DNA from: Straminergon stramineum
Taxonomy: Eukaryota > Streptophyta > Bryopsida > Hypnales > Calliergonaceae
Assembly (NCBI GenBank): GCA_963920665.1
Contig: OY987271.1
Span: 1,242,501 to 1,306,500, forward strand
DNA length: 64,000 bases
Reading direction: 5' to 3'
Both the position numbers and the translations under genes were made by a program. The notes under the pieces were generated by a model. The model had not been told where the DNA came from and did no database searches. It worked only from the letters and a program-made list of their open reading frames with translations. Shown here piece after piece: positions 25,856 to 38,116 of the stretch; the stretch's first letter is position 1, and each line of letters starts with the position of its first letter.

Positions 25856-26775
25856 AGGTTGTTTGCTTGTTTTGTTTACTATGGTGAGATCTCATGGATC
25901 GTATGCCTCCGATTGCATTTTTAGAACTATTGAAAAGCTCTCATCGAGAAGGGGTGCATAGACTTTAATTCGTGGTGTTTGGATTTATAGAGTGAAAGTT
26001 ATGAATTATGAAGTTTTGAATGAATTAAAAAAATTAAAAAATATGTATTTTATTTTATTTTGACTGTGGCAATGGCAAAGGGCACACTACTTTAAATTAG
26101 GTTTTTGTTTTTGTTTTTTTAAACAATGAGATCTAACAAACTATGAATCCTCCAGTGACATTTTTAGAACCACTAGAAAGCTCTCTACATGGAGGGGTGT
26201 AGGAATTTTGTTTCATGGTGTTTGAACCTTTGGTGTGAAAGTTATTGAATTTCAAAGTTCTTATGAATTAAAAAATAGAATTAAATTATTTTTTTATTTT
26301 GAAAGAAACATAACTTTCACATCACATGTCCAAATGCCATGAAACAAAGCCCTTGCTCTCCTTGGTGCAATGGTGCATAAAGCTTTCTAACTTATTCATA
26401 TTAAGAATGTAAACTCTCCCATCACAACAAAGCCCTACGACATTAAAGATGTTTAAATTTCAAAGTTTTTTGAATTAAAAAATTACTTTTACTCTTGTTT
26501 TGGTTTTGACAATGGCACACTAGTCCATACCTTAAGTTGGGATGTTTTGTTTGTTTGTTATGATGAGATCTCTAGAACCATGCATCCCCTAGCCAAGCTC
26601 TTGATATTGTTGGAAAGCTCTCTACAAGGAAGGGTGCATGGGTTTTATTTCATGGCATTTGGACCTACATTGTGATATTAATTAAATTTTGTAAACTGTT
26701 TTGCATTCAAAAATTCATAAAAAATTTACTTTTACTTTTATTTTGGCTGTGGCAACGACACAGAGTCATGCCTGA
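25856..26775. repeat. Tandem array of an about 240-bp unit with one inverted partial copy
   Basis: Units start near 25856, 26096 and 26535 with TTTGTTT...ATGAGATCT. They continue with AAAGCTCTC...GG(T)GCAT...TTTCATGG.GTTTGGAC.T and end with TTTTGNCTGTGGCAA.G.CA. Between about 26303 and 26400 an inverted piece (CATGTCCAAATGCCATGAAA) lies inside the middle unit. No coding potential is seen. Confidence 0.78.
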
Positions 26776-28110
26776 CGGGTGATAATTTGTGATAAGACTG
26801 GATATGCCAAAACTTGGTCAGTGAGGAGAATTTCTTTGACTAAATATAATATAATGGCACCTCCTTCCCCTTTTGGCCTTTTCTTCTCCCTGCTGCTGCT
26901 GCATCCATCCATCCATTCATCCATCAATCAACGGCTGCACTGCTCCCCTGACCCGGTCTCGTGGGCTCCTCTCATCCATCTGGCCCTACAGGATTTCATC
27001 CATCCACAGATCCAGGGCGTGGGCGTTCCCACCCGTCACTGTCAGCTTGCCACCTGGCCCCAACTTGAGCTTTCCTGGGGCAGGCGGCCAAAAGACCAAT
27101 TCCTGGCATGTCCATTGAAATACAGTAACTTATAAAATAAAGAAATAAAATCGAAGCATGACCTAATTCCCTGGATGCCCTAGATCAGATGCCCATAGAC
27201 TACAGTACTCTGACTGGCTACCCTGTTCATTATATAATTGAAGGAGGTCTCCCACATTCCCCCAAAGGAGGCGGTTCTTGTTGTTTTATGGGGATATTTA
27301 AATGAAAGAAAATTCTCAAGGGGGGTGGGGGGGTGCAATAAACAATTATTTTCCTTTAGTTCCCCATACCAATTACCTTTGAAATTAACACAGTTCCACA
27401 AACAGAAAAGCCAAGTTTTAGGGAACCAACTCTCTCTCTCTCTCACACACACACACACTCACTCAGTGGCTATTTTCGGTCTTCCCTTCAGTTCTTATAA
27501 GTTATTATGTGTGAAAGCTGCCAAACCATGTAAGCTTGTAATACTCCATAAAACTTAAGTTAAAGCTAGGCGCAAATCCAGGCAAGAGGGGAAGTGGAAG
27601 TACTGGGAATAAGCTTAAGCTTCACCTTTTTACCTTGGAAAGGGGGAAACCGATTGGAGTGCAGGTTTCCCTCCCTCCTTCCTTCCTTCCTTCCTTCCAG
27701 TCTTCTTGTCAACAGGCATACATGCCGTTAATTATTCCCCACATGGATGCGTCTATGTACATGTACATCTCCAGTACATGTTGGCCTGAGATCCTGTTTC
27801 TTAGATTGGAAATTCTCGTGATCTAACTGAACTTATTTTTACTTGTGAAATGTGCAAACATCCATGCCCCTTCAGTTCAGTTCAGTTCAGTTGGTGCGAA
27901 TGTTGGGTTGGTTTGATTTGGGTCTGTACCCTAATAAGGAAGTAGGCTACGTTTCGTCTGAAAAGGTGTGCCCGTCAGCCAAAAACATCATCATGGAGTT
28001 ACTCAGGGCCGGCGACAGAACTGGGGGCCAGGACATCCAGTCTCCTGCCTCGGGTTCTTCGATTACCTTTTGTGCTCGACTCAACCTAACTTAACTTAAG
28101 CTTAAACTGC
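26776..28110. other. Balanced-composition island, no gene supported
   Basis: Composition changes abruptly to balanced DNA, with CATC and CCTT simple repeats, a TC/AC run near 27430-27460 and CCTTCCTTCC near 27670-27700. Frames on both strands lack recognisable domains and have no consistent splice structure. It may be single-copy or regulatory DNA, or the remains of a non-coding transcript. Confidence 0.4.
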
Positions 28111-28174
28111 CCTGGGGTGAATGTTTAAGCTACGCTAAATAGTGAAATTAGGTTGCCTTACTGAAAGAAAGGTA

Positions 28175-28255
28175 CTCCCTCCGTTTGGATATAGTGTATC
28201 CATTCTCAGTGCAATCACCACTGAGAATGAATACACTATTTCCAAATGGAGGGAG
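28175..28255. mobile_element. Stowaway-like MITE hairpin, 81 bp, with TA target duplication
   Basis: CTCCCTCCGTTTGGA at the left and its near-perfect inverted copy at the right make almost the whole element a hairpin. It is flanked by TA at 28173-28174 and 28256-28257. The related element at 53860-54113 shows the uninterrupted sequence AAAGTTACTTTACAAG at this position, which is the empty site. Confidence 0.93.
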
Positions 28256-28334
28256 TACTTTACAAGCCATCAAAGTCAACCAAATAATTCTACAGTATAG
28301 ATATTGTACACATGGAGATTCATGAGTCCCTATT

Positions 28335-28811
28335 AAGGTAAAGCAGCCCATTACAGACCTAATGGGGGGTTTGCCCTCTTGTCATTTCTGAAATTTTCTA
28401 CTTTTTTTTCTAGAGAAAGTCAAGTGATAGAAATGGCGATAGCCTTTGAAAATAAAGTGCCTTTTTTTGACAAAGTGTTAATTTGTTATAAATTTTTGAA
28501 GTGTATAGCCCATCACCTCCTAAACGAGTCTGAAGACTACCCCAAAACCAACCAAAACTAATCCATAGTACTCATCTTACTCACCTATTGCGGTCACGAT
28601 ATTTTCTAGTATAGAAGACCTCAAAAAGGCACTTCTACAATGAACTAACACTAAAAAACTGAAAGTTCTTCTTGTGGTCACTAATTACTCCATTCTAGTT
28701 AGCTAAGACATTGTATGTGGCCCAAATCACAATAACTAAAAGAAAACCATAGTGGGGTCTTTTTTAGGAGTCCACAATCGGTAAAAGGTCCATAATGGGT
28801 TGTTTTACCTT
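28335..28811. mobile_element. MITE family C, copy C1 (477 bp), nested
   Basis: The left end AAGGTAAAGCAGCCCATTA and the inverted right end AAGGTAAAACAACCCATTA differ at two positions. The interior matches 58338-58876 in the same direction and 56762-57464 in reverse. The short copy of the host repeat (53860-54113) lacks this block. No clear target duplication remains. Confidence 0.82.
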
Positions 28812-29006
28812 ACATTAATACCCAATACAAAAGTAATGGATTCTTGTACACTTACATTAAACATTTATATAGTATCAAATGTTGAGACATTAGTATAAGG
28901 GCAACCTAATTTCACTATTTTGTGTAGCATCAATAAGTTGGAGGATTCAATTTGGAAGGGTGGAATCATGTCTGTGTGATGTGTAAGTTGAACACTCTTC
29001 CAAAGG

Positions 29007-29570
29007 CTTTAACCTATATGCACTTCGATGTCCACTTTTTGGACAACAAAAAAATTGAATCTCAATTTTCATCCTCATTACTACTTGGATGAAAGTTATC
29101 TTAATTTGTGGAGATATTTTATCAAGTTGTTGTCCTATCTATTGGTTAGATTTGGTGTTTACTAGAGTTCCTATTTTTCTAAAATTACAAATGTGCAAGT
29201 ATGTCAAGTGGTCAACTAAGCCAAAATTGCACTGATTTTAGTGCAAAACTAGATTTGCAAACATGAGGTCATAGATTTAAAGAACACAAAAATTTCAAAA
29301 AATCACTATATCAAGATAACCTTGTTTTCAAATCCATTACAACAAATTTTAGTTAAAAAATGATAATATTTTGCTTGTAATTGTGAAATTTATCAAAAAA
29401 TATTGATGATAGCTTTGGTGAATCTAACTATATAGATGGAATCTACAACTCATAGTCTACAACTTTTATTTGTATTCGAATTCAAAAATATTTTTCCGAA
29501 TAGCACATTGTTAAGGTTTTGTTTTTCAAATGGTCAATTTTAGAGAAGACTCTAGATGTTTACGGGTTAA
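29007..29570 (-). repeat. Dispersed repeat R1, copy D (reverse orientation)
   Basis: Read on the minus strand it starts TTAACCCGTAAACATCTAGA and runs through AAAGTTGTAGACTATGAGTT, AATATTATCATTTTTTAACT and GGACAACAACTTGATAAAAT. It ends near GTGGACATCGAAGTGCATAT before GGTTAAAG. These landmarks occur in the same order in the copies at 36.6, 50.7 and 62.0 kb. Confidence 0.85.
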
Positions 29571-29744
29571 CTAGATTTATTGGGGGCCAAGGCTTTTTCA
29601 TCTATTTTTCATTTTTTATGAAGTGCCAAAGTAGCAATATAGAATGTTATAGTGGTGCTCTAAATGTCAACATTCATCTACATATTGGATAGAAAATATC
29701 ACATTAGTACATATCACATATCCCTAATTTTATTTTTCATCCAC

Positions 29745-30050
29745 AATCTTGGATATATAAATCTAAGAAACAAAGATAAAAAATTTATTTCATAAAAAAA
29801 TGATTTTTTGAAGTTGCCCATGGAGCAACAAAAAACTACATATTTTGCAATAAACTTTTAACCATGTAGTCAAAATTTATGAAAATTATTGCGGCTTAAA
29901 AAGCTACTCCTCAATCACATGTTGTGTGAAAATTCAAAGAAAAAAATGAAAAATTCTTTCACAAATGGACAACCAAAAATGTTATGTCCCCCCCCCCCCC
30001 AAAAAAAAAAAATGTTATTGTTTGGTCCTTTAGGGGGTAATAAATATTAG
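29745..30050 (+). repeat. Dispersed AT-rich repeat R2, copy 1
   Basis: The core AACTTTTAACCATGTAGTCA followed by AAATTTATGAAAATTATTG is shared with the block at 63.06-63.45 kb. The block ends GGTCCTTTAGGGGGTAATAA. A C11-12/A12 homopolymer junction lies at about 29989-30012. Confidence 0.65.
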
Positions 30051-32639
30051 AGGATGTGGAAAGAAACTTTCATCTTTTAGGGTGATAAACTTACTTGGTT
30101 GAGAACAAGCATATAAAAATCAAAACTTAAATCTACTATGTGAAAGAATTATACACTTGCATTACCATCATACAATTGCAAAAATAGATACTATTGAAAA
30201 GGAGGTCTTGGGGCACTAAACTACATATGGACACTAGGTCTAGGGTCTAGGGTTTATGCATATAGGGGGGGGCAAGCTTTGCTATTGTGGTTTGGTACCA
30301 TGAGACTGTTTTCTACTAGTGAAAATATTTTAAAAATATCCAATGATTTCACCAAATTTTCAAGAATGTCCCTTTCTACAATTAAGTAGGTAAATTGGGA
30401 AGAAAAAAATTTGAAAATATCCTAAGAATGCTAAAGATTATATTTTGTGCCATTGCCTTCAATTGAAAGTTGACTTCATGTGAACCAATGTATGTTGAAG
30501 ATCAACATTAAAAGATTCTATATGGCTATTTAATAAATGGTTGACTTCTTAAACCTTTGGTTTCAGATGTAAATTTTCATATCATATCCTTTTAAAAAAA
30601 ACCAAAAAAATATGAGGTTACCAACCTAGGATTCTAGCAAGTTTGACACACATATGTTGAATTGAATGTTTTTTACAATATGTAGAATTAGGCAACCACC
30701 AATTTTATGAAGGTTCTTGAAAATTCCCTTTTTAGTTTATAAATAATTAATTCTTCGAAAATTACCCCCCCTGAAATTTTGGCATTGACTTTTACATTAA
30801 TTATATAATGAATTTGGTAGTCAACAAGGATGACATTCTCATTACCTAATAATTCATATTACCTCAATACTGAATTGCATGCTTGTCTACCTTAAAATGA
30901 TACAATGTATAAAAAGTGAGTGTGTCAAAATTAGGGTTGTGACATATTGAGATTGAAATGCAATATTACAAAGTCATAAATCACAATTTTGGAAATTCAC
31001 CTATGTAAATTGTACCATTGGATTAAATATAAGAATACAATCCCCCATTCTTGTGAAACTATATACAAAAATTTGAATGATTTTATCTCAATAAACTAGT
31101 ACAAGACAAGAAATTTTCTTTTTTAGATGGTCTATCTGTTGTTCATAATTTGTAAATTTAATCATCATTGGATTTAATTTATCCAAAAAGCCTTAAACAA
31201 ATGTCATTTAAACCACAACTTAAAGATACTAGCACATATAGTTGCTCAAAAGTTGGAAGGTTGACTTTTAGAACTTTATTCTTTTTTATGGTGGTTGAAA
31301 AAACAGAAATGTGACAAGGGATGAAACAAATGATATGAGTAATTATTAAAAATATTTGAACAAGTATTCATTACAAGAAGTCTTGTTATGTTGACAAGTT
31401 TAGAGATTGTTTTAAAAAACATCGATCAAGAAATTGGTCAAAAAAAATTGAACAAGACTACTTAGCTCCTAAAGAGTAAGTATCCCTCAAAAATCCAATT
31501 GATGAGTTGGGTAGTTCCCATGAAGTCAATTTTGAATGACTAATTTCAAATTTTGATACAAGGTGCAAAATCGTATCTCCTTTGCTAGGGTATCATTTCC
31601 CCAAAAAATTGAATGATTAAGTCAAAGGCACATATAAGAGGCAAAAATATATAATTGAACATTGGCAATTATCTTAAAGTTTGTGTCTCCATACTTATTC
31701 ATGTTCATAGAAGGTTGAAAAAATAGTATGAAAAAATGGTTGCAATCAATTCTATATATTCACCTTTAAATAATACAAGTCATCGAAGCAAGGGTTGCTA
31801 TTACATGAGACTAGTAGACACTTGTTATAGATGTCTATATTATAGAAACTTTGATTTAAAAATAAATACTTATCATGTTTAAAATTTCCTTTTATAAATG
31901 TATATTATTTCATAATTCAAGTATGAAATGAAATTATTATAGTTGTTTAAAACATACATGAGTTCAAAAATATAAATTAGTGGTCATTGCAAAAATCAAA
32001 TTATTACTGGGTAACCAACAACTTTAGACATTATAACCAAAATGTGTTATAAATGTAAGTACATTTTCATAATTTTCTACAAACATCAACAACATGTTGA
32101 GTTAAGTCATTTTGTCTTCATACAAAAGAAACCCAGTGAATTTTATTATGTATTCTCTTAAATTGAAATTTAGAAATTAAATTTTAAATGGCATATTGTT
32201 GTCAATTAAATATGTAGTTATCCAATGCCATTTATTGCATATTTTGCCCACAATTTATGTTCAATAATTTTTTCTTAGATTGTAATTTTATTTGTGAATA
32301 TTAGAATCCCATGTGGAAATTTTGTCATCCAAATGAGCAAAAATTGCATAAACAATACAATTGTCAAGTTTAGTGTAGTGTAATTAGTTTCTAATTATTG
32401 TAAATTAAAAAAATGCATGCCATCTTAAAAATATCAACATCTAATTTAATGTTTTTTTGGAGAAATAAATAAGAATAATTATTATATAGGGGAATAAACT
32501 ACAAACAAATCTTAATGTTAGAACTATTGGAATTTAATTATGAAAGCAACAAGATTTGAGTTTGTTTTATCAGTGGAATGCATTCAGATTTGACATGATT
32601 GTGAAGAGGGTTGCTATTATGGGAGCAAAGTGTGAGTCC

Positions 32640-32850
32640 ACAAGCCTAAAATACTACATACTTATGTTATAGGTATATATACCATGGAAAGTGTCTATGA
32701 TTATAGTATATATATGTTACAAATACCCATATTATAGATGTTTATGATACGTACACCTTCTATAGTGTGGGGTATCTATATTATAGGTACCTATAATGTA
32801 GGCTCAATGCTCGCAAGCTAACATACTAGCATCATTGGGATTGTGAATGT
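32640..32850. repeat. Degenerate GTACCTATA-type array, copy 2
   Basis: Words such as TTATAGGTATATATAC, TATTATAGGTACCTATAAT and the closing GGCTCAATGCTCGCAAGC...CTAGCATCATTGG match the array at about 23.8-24.2 kb in order. A similar but shorter stretch lies near 31.8 kb. Confidence 0.5.
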
Positions 32851-35084
32851 TAGGTTGTAAATTGTCATACCTATTAGAATTTGCCATTTCAATAGTGGAA
32901 TGTTGTTTTTTACATTATCATACATACTCAACTTCTATTACACACGTAATGGAATTTGAAATGTTTCTTTCTCAAAGAAGTAGATATAAATGACTATAGC
33001 ATGAATGACTAAATTTGTCAGAAGTTGTAGAACGCACATTCTAAGTATGATGCCATACACCAGTTAAGGTGTGTCTATATATTAACATTGGTTGTGAGAA
33101 TTATGTCAATTAGTCAATTTACTAATTTGTATGGAGACCTACTTGTGGGAGTTATCTTGTTGTCAATAATTTAAACTTTAGTTAGTTTTTTTGATGAGGT
33201 AAAATGAATTTCGCATCTAATTTGTAAATAGTTATGATACGTGATGAACTGTACTATCATTCATGAAGGTTTGATTTAGCACTTAGGTGCCAAGACCAAA
33301 TTTCAACATCAAATTCCCAAGGGTAAACATACCTCACACCATTCAGATGATGACATGTGGCACTTTTTTACAAAATTGACTAGATTTATGCCGAATCTGA
33401 TCGTCATGTAGGGTATATTAAGAGGACAAAATAAATCTTACAATCACTGTGTGTCATTCGAGTGATCATTTGACTAGTCTACGGAGCCCTAATAGCCCAT
33501 ATGATTTCTAGTATTGCACCATACTTTTTATTTTTATTTTTTTTCGGAACACATGGATATATTGCACCGAACTTTGCTTTGCTGAAAAATCACAGTTTCT
33601 TTGCTGAATGTTTTATTCCTGGTACGTAACGTAGTCGTCGGGATGGCAGCAGACGCTGAATTCAATGCTTGGATCAGCTGCTCTTTTTCCAAATTCATGG
33701 GTCACACTCCCACTGTAGCACCATGATTGTCTGCCACCAATTCAAAGCCTGGAACTGGAAATTATCATAAAATACATTACATACGGTCAATCAAATACCT
33801 TTTAACTTATATTAGGACATACTGGAACTATTTTTTCTTTTTTATTGACTAAGGAGGAACATATTAGGACACTCTTTGTACAACTACCTCAACTAAGTTT
33901 ATGGGAAAGATTTTCGTGCAACCTGCTTTATTTTTCAAAGTCCCCCATTGTAAACTATGACATACAATAATACGACAAGTGAACCCCATTTTGTCAATGT
34001 GAAATTGGTCATTACCCTTTAAATGCTCAACAACACCATCATGATGGGTGTTGTAAAATATGCATTCCATCCAATTGCTATTCATAGAAGAAGCATCAAG
34101 AAAAATCAAGTAATCTATAAATGGAATAATGAAAAAGTGCTATGTATGAATGAATGCTTAAGAGTTTTAGTGTTCCGTTGGTGGAATATGAAATGTTTTT
34201 TTTAGAGCTTACTATATGAAGCACATGGAAAAAGAAAATTTCGTTCATTCTTCAATGATGTCATTAACATGGTCACTTGGTGCTTCATTGTTTTTCTACA
34301 AGATGTTGAATTAGTTCACATTTGGATGGGAGGAAAACAAAAACTTACAAAGATGAAAATCTTTTGACTTAAATTTTCTCAAGCCATAGTTTACTTCATC
34401 TCCAAATCTCCAAATCTCCATTTCTACTCATGTTTAGAGGTTAAGTATGAAATGGACACTCCTAAAGGGCCAAGTGTTCTTTGAGTGTACATAAAAAATC
34501 TCGGGTAGGTTCTTATGAAGTCAATTTTGATTAGATGTTCACGAAATTTGACACAAAATGTGAACATGTACCTCCTTAGTGGGAATATAGTTTGTTTTTT
34601 ATCAAGTACCCAACTAAAAAATTTTATACTAAAGAAATGTGAGCAATTTAGGCATCTTTTGCTAAAATCTTCATTTACTTTTGAAATTTGACATGTATGT
34701 AACTAATAAAATATGGCGTAGAATTGTCCATAGAAAAAAAATAGTTTTAACTCCTAAAGTGTCTGTTCAATGTACGTAAGAAATCTTGGGTAAGTTCCTA
34801 CAAAGTCATTTTTGGTTGGATGTTCATGAAATTTGGACATAACGTGTAACTATGTACCCCTTCTTGAAAATCTATTTCTTTTTCCGATTAGGTGCTTGGA
34901 TCAAAAGTTATGCTGCCCTAAACTTTGCGGGCAGCTCCGGCAACTTTGGGCAGCATGTGCAAAACTCTTCTTATGATTTTGGAATTTTGCGGGTGTGTAG
35001 CTTACATGATCCAAGATGAAAATGTCCAAAAAAATAACCATGTTTAGTGTAAGAATCTCATTCTAGGAGTTAAAGTTTGTAGGC

Positions 35085-35330
35085 CTTGTCGGGCAAGGTT
35101 GGAAAAAAACTTTTTCACCTAACTTCAAATGTTATAATCTTTCAATCTATGTGGTCAAAGTTTCTAAATTTTTTTCTATGTGTTCCCAAAGAAGTCTAGT
35201 ACAAATTTGTAAGGTTGAATTTTGAAAAACAACTTTTTTTCTCATTTTTTCTTGTTGCCCTAAAAAGTGGAAGTTTTCAACAATTTCTACCCGGAATGTG
35301 CCTCGGTCCTTTAGGGGTTAAAATCATATT
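35085..35330 (+). repeat. Dispersed AT-rich repeat R2, copy 2
   Basis: The sequence ACTTCAAATGTTATAATCTT, then TGTGGTCAAAGTTTCTAAATTTTT, leads to GGTCCTTTAGGGGTTAAAAT. The same order is seen in the next copy about 600 bp downstream. Divergence is high. Confidence 0.6.
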
Positions 35331-35679
35331 CTAAGAGGGGTCAAACTTTGTTAGCTAGAGGAAAATCATTTTCTTTTTACTTCGAGCACTATTATCTTGC
35401 AATTTGTAAAGTTAAAGTTCTTGAAAATTTTCCACATATTTCAAATTTTTGGTCTCAAAATTTTCATTGTTTGGATTTGAAATAAAAAATTTCCTTGTTG
35501 AACAAGAAATCATCAACAAATGATTTAATATATTCCCAATTCACTTAACCTCGCATTGCAAAGTGATTTTCAGTAAGCTAGACTCAAAATTTGCTTCTAA
35601 AATTTTGCATGAGTGTATCTAATAAGATTTTGAACTTGATGGTGGATGGTAAAAATTCTTGGACAACAAATTTTTTACC

Positions 35680-35930
35680 GAAGAGGGCCCAAAGTTTACT
35701 AACCCCATTTCACAGGAATGATTTTTTTTTCTCACTCCAAATGTTTTAATCTTTAATTCACATGGTCAAAATGGGCTGAAATTTTTCCATCACACTGTTC
35801 TAGTAGTCTACTCATTTTTTGAATGATTGAAGTTCAATAAAAAGGTTTTTATTTTTAATTTTGGACATTGCACTAAAAAATTTTAGTTTTTTGACAATTT
35901 CTCTTGGAAACACCCCCGATCCTTTAGGGG
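35680..35930 (+). repeat. Dispersed AT-rich repeat R2, copy 3
   Basis: GGGCCCAAAGTTTACTAA and ACTCCAAATGTTTTAATCTT, then CATGGTCAAAATGGG, lead to GATCCTTTAGGGGTTAAAA. A related block at 21.9-22.08 kb begins GGGCCCAAAGTTAATTTTTT and has CTACACGGTCATATGGCC in the matching place. Confidence 0.6.
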
Positions 35931-36569
35931 TTAAAAAAATATCTCTAGTACATTATGAAATTATAATTTTCTAAACTCAAAATATCATGATAATCACTAT
36001 TTTACCAATTTCCCATAATTTTATTCAAAGGTATGGCAAAAGATAGGTTGAAAATGTCATATAAGGTAGAAACACCCATTAGCGTTCCTAATCGCATCCT
36101 TGTACCCTAGATATCACTAAATGTGTCCCTAGACTTTAGTTAATGTGTCCTCCATATGTTGAATTCTGATAGGGTGACACGTGTGAAGGACACATACCTA
36201 GTTGTGATTCTCTAACAACTAATTTTTGTAGAGTTCAGATTTGGGTCCACCTAAGTGACAAATTTAGTGGTCTAGGGAGCTAGCACTATGAAAAATCATA
36301 GAAATTATGTACAACATCCAAAAATTTTAATTTAAAAAAAATATTCATGATTTTCGCTTGCTAATACTACAAAAATATAATTTAAAAGAAAAAATGCCTT
36401 CAACTATATTAAATTGTTTATATTGATGCTTTCAGGTGCTCCCATCTTAACAGTTATAAGAAAATATTTAAAAGCTCAATAATTGAAAGCCATCATCATT
36501 GTTTCAAAAAGAAAAGAAAGCCATCCTCACTAAAGCATACTAAGTTCCAAATAACTTAACATCCGTTTA

Positions 36570-37081
36570 TTAACCCTTAAAAATCCAGACTCATCTTCAA
36601 AATCAATGATTTGAGAAAGATCATTATAAAGTGCTATTTTGAAGCATATTTTGGAATTGACATACAAGCAAAAGTTGTAGACTGTGAGTTGTAGATATCC
36701 TATATACTATTAATTTCACCAATGCTATCAACAATATTTTCTAATAAATTTTGAAAGGGAAATTTCACAATTACAGGCAAAATATTATCATTGTTTTAGT
36801 AAAATTTGTTGGAATGGATGTGAAATGAGGTTCTCTTCATATAGTGATTTTTTGAAATTTTGTGCTCTTGAAATGTTTGACCACTTGACATACTTGCACA
36901 TTTGTAATTTTTGAAAAATATGTATTCTAGGAACACCAAATCCAACCTTTGGATAGGACAACAACTTGATAAAGTATCTCTACAAATTAGGATGACTTTC
37001 ATCCAAGTAGTAATGAAAAGATACAACAATTTCAATCTATTTGTCATCCATTTTTTGGACGTTGGAGCACTCCAGGGTTAA
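36570..37081 (+). repeat. Dispersed repeat R1, copy A (512 bp)
   Basis: It starts TTAACCCTTAAAAATCCAGA, contains AAAGTTGTAGACTGTGAGTT and GACAACAACTTGATAAAGTA, and ends GGACGTTGGAGCACTCCAGG then GTTAA. Terminal TTAACCC/GGGTTAA are inverted. No protein-like frame is seen. Confidence 0.87.
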
Positions 37082-37189
37082 TGGGCAATACTAGAGTGAA
37101 AGGAATGGCTTGAACTTGTTAACATGAAGGTCCCAAACCTTTGGATTTGACAACGATAAGATATTGGGAGTGCAAGAAGTTAGTCCAAG

Positions 37190-37588
37190 TTAGAGCAACT
37201 CTAATGCAACACTAGAACTTGCACAGGAACGGGGCCAATGGGGCTTGTAGTGTTGTTTTGCAAGAAACTGCTCCTGAATGCAGCCGTTGTAGCCTAAGGC
37301 ATTTTGCAAGGCTCTTCATATGAAAGCCCTTGCTCAACATTTTTGGGTGATTTTTTGAGCACTAAAGAGTATATTGGAAACTTGGGTGCTCTAACGATGA
37401 CAACAAGTGGTGGTGGTTCCTGGCATCAAAAGTGCGCTCTCGAGAAATCCTAAAAATAATGCTTGCCATTTGTGGAACCATCGCCGCATTTGGGGTGCAC
37501 CTACAAATGGCATGCCGGAAAGTGGCCTGGCCCGCCCCCGACTCTAGCAACGGACCCTTTTCTACTTCAACGTTGGAGCTGCTCTTAG
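37190..37588. mobile_element. Small inverted-repeat element of the GAGCA-CTC type (399 bp)
   Basis: The left end TTAGAGCAACTCTAATGCAA and the inverted right end CTAAGAGCAGCTCCAACGTT match imperfectly. Ends of the type GAGCA.CTCCAA are common in plant non-autonomous elements. The interior is less AT-rich than its surroundings. Superfamily is unassigned and the target duplication is unclear. Confidence 0.55.
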
Positions 37589-37639
37589 TGCACCCAATTC
37601 AATTCATACCTATATTTCTATTGTACATTGTTGTGTAAA

Positions 37640-38116
37640 AGCATCCTCAATGCTTTGCCAATATCTATGCATTGCAACGGTACATGCAATTTGCATTGAC
37701 GTCCACTTCTTTTTATTGTGTCTCTTCCCGTCCCAAGCACCTCAACTTGACAACGACACTTGGAGCTCTAAATAGCTTAGTTATAACGTGGGACTACTGA
37801 TGCGGTAGAAGCAGATGAGCAGACCATCAAAATGAAACAATGCAGGAAGTGAGGAGGGTGTTGGACCTACTTCGGTGGCAAAGTTTGCACCCTTTAAGAC
37901 TCAAAGGTTGCCATTATTAGTGCTAACTATGAAGTGCAAAGGATTTTGAAGGCCACAACAAAGGACCAATTTTTGCCAAGTGGGAGTTGAGAAGTGCCGC
38001 ATCTATGAAAGTAATGTGGATAGTGTTGTTACCATTGAGGCAAGTTTTTTTCTTTTTGTAATCCGATTAGAACTTGCCGATGCAGTGCGTCCATAGAAGG
38101 CGGGTTGAGGATGCTC
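37640..38116. mobile_element. Second inverted-repeat element of the GAGCATCCTCAA type (about 477 bp)
   Basis: AAGCATCCTCAATGC at the left is matched by inverted GAGCATCCTCAACCCGCC at the right. It lies about 50 bp from the preceding element and resembles it in its ends but not in its interior. There is no coding potential. Confidence 0.5.

Larger units (their letters stand above)
28130..28927. mobile_element. MITE family M3, copy 1 (798 bp) with two nested insertions
   Basis: The ends are CTACGCTAAATAGTGAAATT (AGGTTGCC) and, inverted, CTACACAAAATAGTGAAATT (AGGTTGCC). The core matches the 254-bp copy at 53860-54113. The size difference is explained by a Stowaway element at 28175-28255 and a family C element at 28335-28811, both absent from the short copy. 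Confidence 0.85.
30051..36569. other. AT-rich intergenic DNA, no gene seen
   Basis: Apart from the R2 copies and the array at 32.64-32.85 kb, this stretch is low-complexity AT-rich DNA. Paragraphs around 31.47, 34.43 and 34.76 kb resemble each other (CCTAAAGNG...ATGAAGTCAATTTTGA...), so more old repeat copies are present. No protein-like frame was found. Confidence 0.5.

Noticed and set aside
26779..27135. 118-codon frame with SIHSSINQ and Pro-rich sequence
   Set aside because: It largely translates CATC and other simple repeats, and the overlapping second frame is equally open.
35309..35930. Interstitial telomere array
   Set aside because: The TTTAGGGG words are single and tied to repeat ends. 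There is no tandem TTTAGGG run.
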